Shown here: positions 7,548 to 16,632 of the stretch, piece after piece
Layout of the letters: each line of letters opens with the position of its first letter
Position numbering within the stretch: the first letter of the stretch is position 1
NCBI GenBank assembly: GCA_934373635.1
Contig: CAKROZ010000014.1
Coordinates: 1-32,817 of the forward strand
DNA length: 32,817 nt
Source of the DNA: an uncultured Eubacteriales bacterium
GTDB taxonomy: Bacteria > Bacillota > Clostridia > Oscillospirales > CAG-272
Direction of reading: 5' to 3'
Notes under the pieces: generated by a model
What the model was told of the DNA's origin: nothing
What the model saw: the letters and a program-made list of their open reading frames with translations, nothing else
Databases searched by the model: none
Translations under genes and position numbers: made by a program

Positions 7548-7578
7548 AGTCTGTCGGGAAAGGTATAATTTTCCTGAC
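7548..7578 (+). repeat. 31-nt hairpin repeat, copy 1
   Basis: This copy is repeated at 7642-7672 with one difference. Each copy folds as GTCGGGAAA with TTTCCTGAC across a short loop, with one G-U pair. Directly after it is a GCCGT-CA-ACGGC hairpin (7580-7591). Confidence 0.8.
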
Positions 7579-7641
7579 CGCCGTCAACGGCTCAAAAAAT
7601 CGCCTTCTACTGCGTTTTTTCGAGTGAAAACATAAAAAAAG

Positions 7642-7672
7642 AGTCTGTCGGGAAAGGTATACTTTTCCTGAC
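7642..7672 (+). repeat. 31-nt hairpin repeat, copy 2
   Basis: It lies 94 bases after copy 1 within the long leader of the lipoprotein gene. A T7 run follows at about 7721-7727 without a strong stem. The remainder (7673-7784) contains no gene that I can see. Confidence 0.8.
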
Positions 7673-7784
7673 ACCCGCCCCCCGTGAAAAGAGACTGCTC
7701 CGGTACTTTTGCGGGCTGTTTTTTTGAAAGCGCAAAGAGCGCAAGCCATTCGAGCGGAACGCAAGTCATACCGCCTAATTCTGA

Positions 7785-7809
7785 ATTCATAATTCATAAT
7801 TCTTAATTC
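7785..7809. repeat. 25-bp repeat, right copy (inverted at 3503-3527)
   Basis: This is the exact reverse complement of 3503-3527. It lies about 65 bases before the start codon of the lipoprotein gene. Confidence 0.85.
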
Positions 7810-7873
7810 TCCCTTTGCTTCACTACACTGCGGTGCAGTTGAAAATATTCATCTAATAAGAAAGGAAAACACC

Positions 7874-10800
7874 ATGAAGAACACAAGCAAAAAACTGTTT
7901 GCCGGCTTCTTCTGCCTCGTGCTCGTTATCGGTGCGTTGCTTGCACTGACCGCCTGCGGCGAGTGTAAGGAACATTCCTTCGGCGAGTGGGAGACCGTGA
8001 CCCCGGCGACCTGTACGACCGTGGGAGAACGTCGGCACACCTGCACCAAGTGCAAAGAGGTGGTCAAAGAGGCAATTCCCGCGCTCGGCCATGACGAAAA
8101 GACCGAAGTGACGACCGCCGCGACCTGTACCGCAGAGGGCGTCGAGACGACGACCTGTCAGCGCGAGGGCTGCGATTACCACACGACCGCGACGATTCCC
8201 GCGCTCGGTCATGACGAGAAGACCGAAGTGACGACCGCCGCGACCTGTACCGCAGAGGGCGTCGAGACGACGACCTGTCAGCGCGAGGGCTGCGATTATC
8301 GCGTGACCGCCACGATTGAAAAGCTTGCGCATACGCCCGACCGCGACGCGGCGACCTGCGAGGCGGCAAAGACCTGTACCGCCTGCGGCGCAATCCTCGA
8401 GGCGAAGACAGCTCATGTGTATAAGGAAACCGTGACCCCGGCGACCTGTACGACCGCGGGCTATACCACGGTGACCTGCGAGCATTGCGACTATAGGAAC
8501 GTCAAGGACAGAACAACCGCACTCGGACACAACCCCGGGGATGCGGCAACCTGTCAGACAGAGCAGACCTGCACGCGCTGCCATGCCGTTCTTGCCCCCA
8601 AGGCAGCACACAACTATGTCGTTGAGGTGTCGAGCCGAGAACCCGACTGCGAGCACGACAGTTCCGTTACATACAAGTGCGAGCACTGCGACGCGACGAC
8701 AGAGAAGGTGAACGGCTTCAGACTCGGTCACGACGTCGGCACGTGGGAAGAGATTTCCCGCGTTCGGGTGGAAGGCGAGACCTGCGTCTATACGCTCACC
8801 TATGAAGGCACCTGCTCGAGAGGCTGCGGCGCGGTACAGAGAACCGAGGAGAAGACAATCCACGAATACAACCTTGTGATTACCGCGCCCGCGACCTGCA
8901 TGGCGGACGGCGAAAAGACCCCGACCTGCGTGCATTGCGGAGCGACGGATACTCCCGTCCCCTACTCCGATCATAACGCGCACCGGTGGTCGGAAGGCAC
9001 ACAGGAAGGTAACATTCTCGTCAAGACTTGCATGAACGACGGTTGTACCGAAACGAAGAGACAGTATACCGCGGCGAATCAGACCGCGGCGGACCTTACC
9101 GGAGACGCGAAGACTGCCGACTCGATTCAGCTGAAGGACGCGGAGCTTGCCCTGAACGAAGACCTGAAGAACTCGCTTCCCGAAAATACGAAGCTGACAG
9201 CCGAGAGGCTTGACGAAGAGCGGAGAAATCAGGCACTTGAGAATGTCAAAGAAGACGATAAGAACAGAATCGGAGACAATCCGATTTACAACTTCGGCTT
9301 GACTGCGGACGGAAGTAATATCACCTTCGGCGAAAACGGCAGAGTGACCGTTACGGTCCCGTATTCGCTCGGTGAGGGTGAAGATCCCGAGTCTATCGTG
9401 ATTTTCTATGTCGACGGCGAGGGGACGGTAACGGGATGTAAAGCGGCTTATGCCAACGGCTACGCCACCTTTGTGGCGGAGCACTTCTCCTACTACACCG
9501 TAGCGAGACTCACTCCCGCGGAGCGTTGCCAATATTACGGCCATACGTACATTGAGGGCACCGTCGACGCGACCTGCACGACGGACGGCTACACCTTTAA
9601 GCTCTGCCGTCGTTGCGGCGAGTACATCCGTGAGATCACCGAGCCCGCGTTCGGTCACGATATGGACAACGGCGTGATCACGCCCGCGACCTGCGTTGTG
9701 AACGGCAAGATCGTTTATTCCTGCAAAAACGAAGGCTGCACCTTCCATGTGGAGAAATTGATCCCCAAGTCGGGACATAACTTTGCCGTGGATGCCGCGA
9801 CCTCCCGCGCATCTACCTGTACTGCGGCGGGGCTTGCGCACTATGTTTGCCAAAACGAAGGTTGTGACGCGGAATACTCCGTGCCCCTTCCCGTGGCGGA
9901 GCATACCATCCTTTCGACGACGGTCCCCGTCACCTGTACGACCGACGGTTATACGCAGAACACCTGCTCGGTCTGCGGCTTTACCTATCGCACGGGTGAG
10001 CGTGCGGCGCTCGGCCACAGCATGACCGAGACGGTCGTTCCCGCCACCTGCACCGAGGACGGCTATACGCTTCATGCCTGCCGCTCCTGCGATTATGCTT
10101 ACAGGACCGACACCGTGGCGAAGCACCACACCTTCGACATCGCCGAGCCTACCTGCGGTCAGGGTCAGACCTGTACCCTCTGCGGCGCGAAGGGGCTTCC
10201 CGCGACGGGCAACCACACGATGGTGAACGGCGTCTGCTCTGTCTGCGGTCAGGGCTGCACGCACGACTATGACGAGAAGGTCGTGGCACCCACCTGCACC
10301 GAGAGCGGCTACACGGAGAAGACCTGCAAGATCTGTAATAAGGTCGTCCGTGAGAACTACACCGCAAAGCTCGGGCACGACTATAAGAACGGCGTCTGCA
10401 CCCGTTGCGACGACAGGCTCGATCTGACGAACCTCTACTATCAGATCAATCGCTCGCTCATGACCGAGAAGTACACCTTCCTCGCGAAGAACGTGAGACT
10501 TGTCGTTATCGACAAGAACATCTTCGGCGGCGGAACGAGCCCGAACCCCCCGAGCGACAAACGCGCGCTTCTTCTTTCGGAGGACGATGCGACCGCAGAG
10601 GTCGATCCCGACATTTCGCTTTCGATTTCGGGTGAACTCTACTTCGGCTTTGACGAGAACGGCGACCTTTACGGCTACATGGTAGCGACAGCGGCGGGCA
10701 CCGTTGACGGCAATCTCGGAAATGCCAAGGTCACCGCGATGATTCGGGGCGGCAAGGTGTATTTCGCCGAGAAATCGGATGCAACAAGCGAATCGATGGA

Positions 10801-13800
10801 AATGGTCGGTGTCGTTGACCTTGTGTCAATGAAGAACGCGGCCGAAACGAGCGCCACGGCGAATATGCTTCTCGTTTACTTCCCCGAGCTCCTGAAATGG
10901 TATGAGGAGGAGGTTCTTCCCGTCCTTCTTGCGAGTGCCGACGGCAGGGCGGACGAAATCGCCGAGGCGGTCGAAAGATTCCTTACCGCATTCTTCAAAA
11001 TGGAAGACCGTGCGGAAGGCGGCTATGCCTTCACCTTTGACTTTGATAAGCTCCATGCACTGAATGACAATCTCGCGACCCTGACGGTTTCCGAGCTTGT
11101 TGACTTCTACTTCGGTGAGGGCACGTTTGCGGCAATCAAGGGCGCGATTCCCGTGCTCTTTGACATGACGATAGGTGATATCCTCGACGCGATGGAGGCG
11201 GACGGCTTGTCTGCCGACACGCTCATCGACCTCGTGAATTCTCTGATCGTCCGTCTGAAGATCCGTATCGAAGGCACCGAGATTACCTCCCTCGATATGC
11301 TGATTTCGCTGATTCCGGGCTTCCCCGCGAAGGAAGACGGAACACCGTACACCCTGAAGGAATTGCTGAAGGACGAAACCCTTCGTTCGACGGTCATATT
11401 CGACATCATTCTTGACATGGTGAATGAGAAGGCGAACCGACAGCTCACGAAGGAGACCGTCCTCGCGATGGCGAACGACATCCTCGGGACGCTCGAAAAT
11501 CAGACCCTCTATCACTACATCGCTTCCATGATGGCAGGCGACAACATGGTTGCCGAGGGTGACGGGGACGGCACGACCGACAATCCGACCACCGGCATGA
11601 CCGAGGAGGAGCTTGAGGCTGCGATCGCCGCGGCGGTAGCGCAGATGAAGGATAAGGTCGATATGTTCATCGAGGCGGCACGCTCCTACGTTTCCTTCTC
11701 CTTTACCACGGACGAGAGAGGCGTCGTGCAGGGCGCGACCCTGAACCTGAATGTCGATATCCCGAACATCGGCTCGCTCATCGGTGAGCTCTCCGTCGTG
11801 AAAGGGTATCATTCCACGGTAGACCTTGACGAAGCCTTCAAGGCGCTCGAGGACATCAGGCTCAATCCTCATTCTGCCGACGGCGAGGACGATATCGTCC
11901 TTACCTTCGACGAAGAGGGCAAGCTTGTTTCCGTTAAGAGCATCTACGGCGGCGATCTTATAATCTCGCCGGATTCCATCAAGAACGACAACCCCGACAT
12001 CCGCGAAGAATATGACGCCGAGACGGGCAAGCTCGTTTGGCTCTACCCCGAAAGCATCGTGATTCGCTATACTGTCCCGACGGTCGAGGCGACCTATCCG
12101 GCGAAGGATCTCATGATGTGGGCGATACAGAAGGATTGCGGCGACTGGCGCTCTGTGATGCAGAACTACTCGGCATTTGAAAGCCACTACCTCGTGACCG
12201 AGAGGACCGCGACTTTCAAGGCGAGCGACATTGAGGCGTTCTTCAAAGGTGAGGCGCAGCCCGTCGACATCATCGCGGGCTATGCACAGGCAATCCTTTT
12301 CTCCGACTATGAGAGAACCACGGAGCAGGTGGGGCAGCAGGAAGTCACCGAGGACGTCATGAGAATGCTCTATGGTGTCTACTATACTCCCTACGGTTCG
12401 CTCGCCTTCTGCTACAACGTGACGACGAACGCCGTGAAGAATAGATCCACGATGCACGACACCGAGCTGACCTACGAGTTTGCGACCGAGGGCGGGGACT
12501 GCGAGGACGGCGTCACCTACACGTACACCTGCAAGAACTGCAATGCTGTGACGAGTCAGTATAAGAGAACGGGGCATGATACCACGACCAAATTTATTAA
12601 CGCTTCGGAGCTTGGTCATAAAGATTGCCCGATGTATATCACATACAAACACTGTAGCGTCTGCGGTAAAGACAGTGGAGTGGAGATCAACAACGCCTAT
12701 ACGACCGCAACGACCGACGACGCTGTCAATGCCGAGACGACGCTCTACCGTTGCTACAATGAAAATTGCACCTTCGTAGTCGAAGAGCATGTGGTTTGGG
12801 AGCAAACCGGTTGTGTACGGACGGAACGGTACACCTACACCGTCATGTCGAATACCGAGACGATCAAGGAAATCAAATACACGATGGTCAGGCTCAATCA
12901 CACGGATGAGCATACGACCTACACGCTTGTCGACGGTGCGACCTCCTGCGAGGACGGCGTTGTCGTCAACCATTGGTGTGATGCCTGCGGCTTTAAGGAA
13001 GAGCACAACATCAACTGGCACGCGACTTATCTGCTCGAGAGCTATGACCTGGCAAAATACGGCTCGAAGTGCGGCGGCACCATTGAGGTGTGGATCTGCG
13101 CCTGCGGCGAAGAAAGAGAATGGCACAATGACATTCGGTGCAAGATGCACGAAGAGAGGGAATCGGAGCTTGAGACCGGAGATTGCACCAAGGCATACAG
13201 CCTTCACTGCTCCGTGACTGACTGTGCCTATGCGATCCTCTTTAAGACCATCCGCTCCTACGATGCGGCGACCTGCACGGCAACTGATAAGACGTATGCG
13301 TACCTTGAGCGTGATAAGAGCACCGGGAAATATGAGAATGAGGTCTACCTTTCCTGCAATATCTACACCGAGCATGATACCGTTGAAAATGAGGTATGGG
13401 ACCCCGTAGAGAGAACGCACACGGTTACCGACGCGTGCAAGTACTGCGATCATAGGAGGGTCATCGTAGACCGTTACGAGACCGACGAGGATTACAAGAA
13501 CGCCGAGGACAACAAAAACGACAACCGGTATGAGCGCACAGAAACCACCTATTATAGCGAGAGAGACAATACAAAGGAGGCGGTGTGCACCGTTACCAGC
13601 AGACGGATCCCGTTTGATGAAAACGATCCGCGGTATCAGATTCTGAACAGTTTTACCTACGACTACTACTACAGAAATGAGACCCTGTATCGCGACGGTG
13701 AAAGATACTACCAAGAGCGCGGAGTCGAGCTCTCGGAGGATGATCTCTGCATCTATCGCGTCTATGAGAACGATAACGGCAACCGTATCGAGAAGGGGTG

Positions 13801-14614
13801 GGAGTCCTTCCACGATTCCGATTGGATGTATCTGTCTCAGCTCTTCAGTATCGTAGAAGTGGCTCATCCTGCCTCCTGCACGCAGCCCGGCGAGTACGCT
13901 CTGGAGTGCCGCTTCTGCCATACCCGCATCAACCCCTTTGCCCGTCGCGATGTGTTCAACGCGACGACCGGCATGACTTCGGACTTCTATTACGAGGCAA
14001 CATTTGCAGGGGTGGCGGATGAAAACAGCGTCCTGCCGTATAACAATCGGTACACCCTGTATGTCAGCGCGACCTCCTTCAATGAGAAAAAGGGAACCTT
14101 CCTGATGTGCAGCGGACATAGCTACGAGAAGACTTCGGACGGTTCGTACGTCTGCAAGACCTGCAGATTGAAGAACTACACGGGACATGACGATGTATGC
14201 ATCCTCGAGGATTGCAGTAACAGTCAGGAAGAAGGATTCCTCGCCGCGAGATACATCGCCCTGACGAACTACGGACTGATGCCGAAGCTCTCTTTCGTTC
14301 TGACCGCTACCGACGGAGAAGGGAACGCGCAGACGATGGTGATCTATTTCGGCGGCGGCTATGAGATCGGCGGTACTTTCTATGAGGATAAACTGTTTAC
14401 CGCCGAGTTTGACGACAGTGCATATGTCACCGTCAACTCTGACAAGTCGCTCATCGTTATCAACTGGGCGGGCGTCCGGGAATTCATTGCGGCTCACGCG
14501 GGCGATGAACTGAAGAAAGTGCTCGCTTCGGACAGCACGCGGATTTCCTGCCGTCTGAATATCGTTCCGATAGGCGGCATGGAAGAACTCGAGTGCGCGA
14601 TCACCTTCGAGTAA
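7874..14614 (+). CDS. Giant cysteine-repeat surface lipoprotein
   Basis: This 2246-residue exported lipoprotein has a signal peptide with lipobox LTAC (Cys28). I do not know its function. Block 1 (about 30-380) and block 2 (about 550-850) are runs of ~30-40-residue repeats of the form ATCTxxG, Cys-x2-Cys (or Cys-x4-Cys), then ALGH; such repeats are common in Clostridia surface proteins. Between them (about 430-545) is a beta domain ending in HFSYYTVARL. Residues ~850-1530 form a large cysteine-poor domain with long helices. Residues ~1535-2120 return to divergent CxxC segments, and the last ~125 residues are a beta domain. No sortase motif is seen. The ATG has AAGAAAGGA upstream. Neighbours give no clue to a partner. 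Confidence 0.9.
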   Translation: MKNTSKKLFAGFFCLVLVIGALLALTACGECKEHSFGEWETVTPATCTTVGERRHTCTKCKEVVKEAIPALGHDEKTEVTTAATCTAEGVETTTCQREGCDYHTTATIPALGHDEKTEVTTAATCTAEGVETTTCQREGCDYRVTATIEKLAHTPDRDAATCEAAKTCTACGAILEAKTAHVYKETVTPATCTTAGYTTVTCEHCDYRNVKDRTTALGHNPGDAATCQTEQTCTRCHAVLAPKAAHNYVVEVSSREPDCEHDSSVTYKCEHCDATTEKVNGFRLGHDVGTWEEISRVRVEGETCVYTLTYEGTCSRGCGAVQRTEEKTIHEYNLVITAPATCMADGEKTPTCVHCGATDTPVPYSDHNAHRWSEGTQEGNILVKTCMNDGCTETKRQYTAANQTAADLTGDAKTADSIQLKDAELALNEDLKNSLPENTKLTAERLDEERRNQALENVKEDDKNRIGDNPIYNFGLTADGSNITFGENGRVTVTVPYSLGEGEDPESIVIFYVDGEGTVTGCKAAYANGYATFVAEHFSYYTVARLTPAERCQYYGHTYIEGTVDATCTTDGYTFKLCRRCGEYIREITEPAFGHDMDNGVITPATCVVNGKIVYSCKNEGCTFHVEKLIPKSGHNFAVDAATSRASTCTAAGLAHYVCQNEGCDAEYSVPLPVAEHTILSTTVPVTCTTDGYTQNTCSVCGFTYRTGERAALGHSMTETVVPATCTEDGYTLHACRSCDYAYRTDTVAKHHTFDIAEPTCGQGQTCTLCGAKGLPATGNHTMVNGVCSVCGQGCTHDYDEKVVAPTCTESGYTEKTCKICNKVVRENYTAKLGHDYKNGVCTRCDDRLDLTNLYYQINRSLMTEKYTFLAKNVRLVVIDKNIFGGGTSPNPPSDKRALLLSEDDATAEVDPDISLSISGELYFGFDENGDLYGYMVATAAGTVDGNLGNAKVTAMIRGGKVYFAEKSDATSESMEMVGVVDLVSMKNAAETSATANMLLVYFPELLKWYEEEVLPVLLASADGRADEIAEAVERFLTAFFKMEDRAEGGYAFTFDFDKLHALNDNLATLTVSELVDFYFGEGTFAAIKGAIPVLFDMTIGDILDAMEADGLSADTLIDLVNSLIVRLKIRIEGTEITSLDMLISLIPGFPAKEDGTPYTLKELLKDETLRSTVIFDIILDMVNEKANRQLTKETVLAMANDILGTLENQTLYHYIASMMAGDNMVAEGDGDGTTDNPTTGMTEEELEAAIAAAVAQMKDKVDMFIEAARSYVSFSFTTDERGVVQGATLNLNVDIPNIGSLIGELSVVKGYHSTVDLDEAFKALEDIRLNPHSADGEDDIVLTFDEEGKLVSVKSIYGGDLIISPDSIKNDNPDIREEYDAETGKLVWLYPESIVIRYTVPTVEATYPAKDLMMWAIQKDCGDWRSVMQNYSAFESHYLVTERTATFKASDIEAFFKGEAQPVDIIAGYAQAILFSDYERTTEQVGQQEVTEDVMRMLYGVYYTPYGSLAFCYNVTTNAVKNRSTMHDTELTYEFATEGGDCEDGVTYTYTCKNCNAVTSQYKRTGHDTTTKFINASELGHKDCPMYITYKHCSVCGKDSGVEINNAYTTATTDDAVNAETTLYRCYNENCTFVVEEHVVWEQTGCVRTERYTYTVMSNTETIKEIKYTMVRLNHTDEHTTYTLVDGATSCEDGVVVNHWCDACGFKEEHNINWHATYLLESYDLAKYGSKCGGTIEVWICACGEEREWHNDIRCKMHEERESELETGDCTKAYSLHCSVTDCAYAILFKTIRSYDAATCTATDKTYAYLERDKSTGKYENEVYLSCNIYTEHDTVENEVWDPVERTHTVTDACKYCDHRRVIVDRYETDEDYKNAEDNKNDNRYERTETTYYSERDNTKEAVCTVTSRRIPFDENDPRYQILNSFTYDYYYRNETLYRDGERYYQERGVELSEDDLCIYRVYENDNGNRIEKGWESFHDSDWMYLSQLFSIVEVAHPASCTQPGEYALECRFCHTRINPFARRDVFNATTGMTSDFYYEATFAGVADENSVLPYNNRYTLYVSATSFNEKKGTFLMCSGHSYEKTSDGSYVCKTCRLKNYTGHDDVCILEDCSNSQEEGFLAARYIALTNYGLMPKLSFVLTATDGEGNAQTMVIYFGGGYEIGGTFYEDKLFTAEFDDSAYVTVNSDKSLIVINWAGVREFIAAHAGDELKKVLASDSTRISCRLNIVPIGGMEELECAITFE
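8081..8300 (+). repeat. 120-bp tandem duplication inside the lipoprotein gene
   Basis: Units 8081-8200 and 8201-8300 (period 120 bp, 40 codons) differ at only two bases over the first 98, then diverge. The identity at synonymous positions shows a recent duplication or gene conversion of one cysteine repeat. Confidence 0.9.
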
Positions 14615-14648
14615 TTCGGATTTCCCTCCTGCCACGAGGCAAAAGCAT

Positions 14649-14721
14649 TCTCAAAATTCTCGGCTCCTCCGAGAATTTTGAGAGAAAATCCCCCGCATGC
14701 GGCATCCGCCGCAAGCGGGGG
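14649..14721. other. Two consecutive long hairpins after the lipoprotein gene
   Basis: The first is a perfect 15-bp stem, TCTCAAAATTCTCGG (14649-14663) with its complement at 14669-14683. The second is CCCCCGCATGCGGC (14690-14703) with GCCGCAAGCGGGGG (14708-14721), one mismatch. Neither is followed by a T run, so they may be RNA-stabilising 3' structures or REP-like elements rather than terminators. Confidence 0.7.
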
Positions 14722-14799
14722 GAAGAGGAAACGGCACTTTTGCCAAAGAACGGGATAGCAGACAAGACTGCAATAGAAATATCGAATAACTGAAACAAC

Positions 14800-14836
14800 A
14801 AAAACCGAAGCGAACAATATGTTTGCTTCGGTTTTT
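14800..14836. terminator. Bidirectional terminator
   Basis: AAAAACCGAAGCGAACA (14800-14816) pairs with TGTTTGCTTCGGTTTTT (14820-14836) around a 3-base loop, with T runs on both strands. It separates the lipoprotein gene from the convergent ABC exporter operon. Confidence 0.92.
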
Positions 14837-14847
14837 TGATGCCAAAA

Positions 14848-16632
14848 TCATTTCAAAAGTGCATACTGGCTGTTGTAAATTTCGGAATACAGTCCGCCTT
14901 TTTCGAGGAGTACTTTGTGCGTTCCCGACTCGACGATATGCCCGTTGTCGATCACGAGAATGAGGTCTGCGTCAACAATGGTTGACAATCTGTGCGCAAT
15001 AACAAAGCTGGTCTTGCCGCGCATGAGGTCGTCCATGGTATTCTGGATAAGGATCTCGGTGCGGGTGTCAACGTTGCTCGTCGCCTCGTCGAGAATCAGG
15101 ATCTTTCTGCCCGAGAGGTAGGCGCGGGCAATGGTGAGAAGCTGTTTTTGCCCGGCGGAGATGTTGTTCGTTTCCTCGTTGATGCGCGTGTCGTACCCGT
15201 TCGGGAGCGTTCTGACGAAGCCGTCGACATGCGCGCGCCGCGCCGCTTCCATGACCTCTTCGCGGGTGGCGCCCTCCTTGCCGTAGGCGATATTTTCGTA
15301 TACCGTGCCCGAGAAGAGCCACGTGTCCTGTAAGACCATGGCGAATTCCGAGCGCACGTCGGAGCGGTTCATTTCCTTCGTGTCCTTGCCGTCGACGAGG
15401 ATGCGTCCGCTCTGTGGGTCGTAAAAGCGCATTAAGAGGTTGACGATCGTGGTCTTGCCGCCGCCCGTCGGCCCGACGATCGCGACCTTCTGCCCCGGGG
15501 TCACGGCGATGGACAGATCCTCGATCAGGGGTTGCTTTTCGGTATAGGAGAAGGAAACGTCTTCAAAGGTGACGGCACCCTTTCCGTCGGGAAGAGGAGC
15601 GGGCGGAAGCTCCTCCATCTCGCCTTCGTCGAGGAATTCATAGACCCGCCGTGCCGCCGCTACCGTCGATTGCATCATCGAAAGCCCGTTCGAGATGCTC
15701 TCGAGCGGCCCCGCGAAGAGCTTCGCATACAGGACGAAGGCGACGAGCTCGCCGACGCCCACCGTCCCGCGCACGGCGAGCAGTCCGCCGGCAAGACAGA
15801 TGGCGACGTACGTGATGCCGTTGATGAAGGCGACGGTCGGCTGTACCTTACCCGAGAGGCGCATCCCGTCGGCGTACTGCCGCTCGGCGCCCTCGGTCAG
15901 CGCGTCGTATTTTTTCTGTTGCAGAGACTCGAGATTGTATGCCTTCACGGTGTCAAAGCCCGTGAAATCCTCCTCGGTGAGGGCGTAGATCTTGCCGAGC
16001 GTGCCGCGGTAGTCGTTGAAGTGCTTTTCGCTCTTCGCGGCGAGCAGGGAGGAGAGGATCAGGGAGAGGGGAACAAAGACGAGAATGATCGCCGCCATCA
16101 ACGGGTTCATCAGCAGGATGATCACGGTGACCATGACGAGCTTGAGGATGCCGTTGATCAGAATGTCGAGAATGTTATGGATGGAGCTGCCCATAACGGA
16201 CACGTCGTTCGTCATGCGGGCGATAACATCGCCGCTCGGTGTCCTGTCGAAATAGGAGCAGGGAATGCGCGCGATCTTTTCGCTCATGTCGGTGCGGATG
16301 CGACAGGTGTAATGGCGGGAGACGACGTTGTTCATGAGCACCATCATCACGACGCTGAGCGCCGCCGCCAAGACGTAATAGAGTGCGAGCCGCCCCGCCT
16401 CGGAGAGGAAGAGCGCGCGGTCGATCGCCACGCCGTCGGTCTCGTACCCATAGAGCATGTCGGTCAGCCGCCCGAGCAGGTCGGGACCGAGCATCGTCAG
16501 CGTCACGGCGGCAAGGTCGATCAGCACCGCGAGCCCGAGCCACGGCAGGATCGGCTTTGCATCCCGCAGGATCCGCCGTATGACCGAGAAGGAGGTAGAG
16601 AAGCCGAGCTTCTGTTCTTTTTCTTTTTTCAT
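14848..16632 (-). CDS. ABC exporter half-transporter, catalytic subunit (BmrD/TM288-like)
   Basis: This 594-residue half-transporter has six membrane helices (about 30-320) and a nucleotide-binding domain. It shows Walker A GPTGGGKTT, Q-loop VLQDTWLF, signature NISAGQKQ (Ala for the usual Gly), Walker B ILILDEATSNVD with the catalytic Glu, and H-loop IAHRLST. It is the catalytically complete partner of the upstream gene; together they should form a heterodimeric multidrug or lipid exporter of the BmrCD/TM287-288 type. The ATG at 16632 overlaps the stop of the first gene by one base (TGATG), implying translational coupling. An upstream in-frame ATG at 16776 lies inside the partner gene and is rejected. 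The substrate cannot be read from the sequence. Confidence 0.95.
   Translation of the reverse strand: MKKEKEQKLGFSTSFSVIRRILRDAKPILPWLGLAVLIDLAAVTLTMLGPDLLGRLTDMLYGYETDGVAIDRALFLSEAGRLALYYVLAAALSVVMMVLMNNVVSRHYTCRIRTDMSEKIARIPCSYFDRTPSGDVIARMTNDVSVMGSSIHNILDILINGILKLVMVTVIILLMNPLMAAIILVFVPLSLILSSLLAAKSEKHFNDYRGTLGKIYALTEEDFTGFDTVKAYNLESLQQKKYDALTEGAERQYADGMRLSGKVQPTVAFINGITYVAICLAGGLLAVRGTVGVGELVAFVLYAKLFAGPLESISNGLSMMQSTVAAARRVYEFLDEGEMEELPPAPLPDGKGAVTFEDVSFSYTEKQPLIEDLSIAVTPGQKVAIVGPTGGGKTTIVNLLMRFYDPQSGRILVDGKDTKEMNRSDVRSEFAMVLQDTWLFSGTVYENIAYGKEGATREEVMEAARRAHVDGFVRTLPNGYDTRINEETNNISAGQKQLLTIARAYLSGRKILILDEATSNVDTRTEILIQNTMDDLMRGKTSFVIAHRLSTIVDADLILVIDNGHIVESGTHKVLLEKGGLYSEIYNSQYALLK

Noticed and set aside
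3503..7809. Composite transposon between the 25-bp inverted repeats
   Set aside because: There is no transposase, no target-site duplication, and the enclosed genes are housekeeping-like with ordinary composition.
7853..14635. Very long open frames on the minus strand opposite the giant lipoprotein (about 840 and 1270 codons)
   Set aside because: They are antisense to a gene with signal peptide, lipobox and ordered repeats, have no ribosome binding site, and encode low-complexity Arg/Gly/Val-rich text expected from GC-biased codons.
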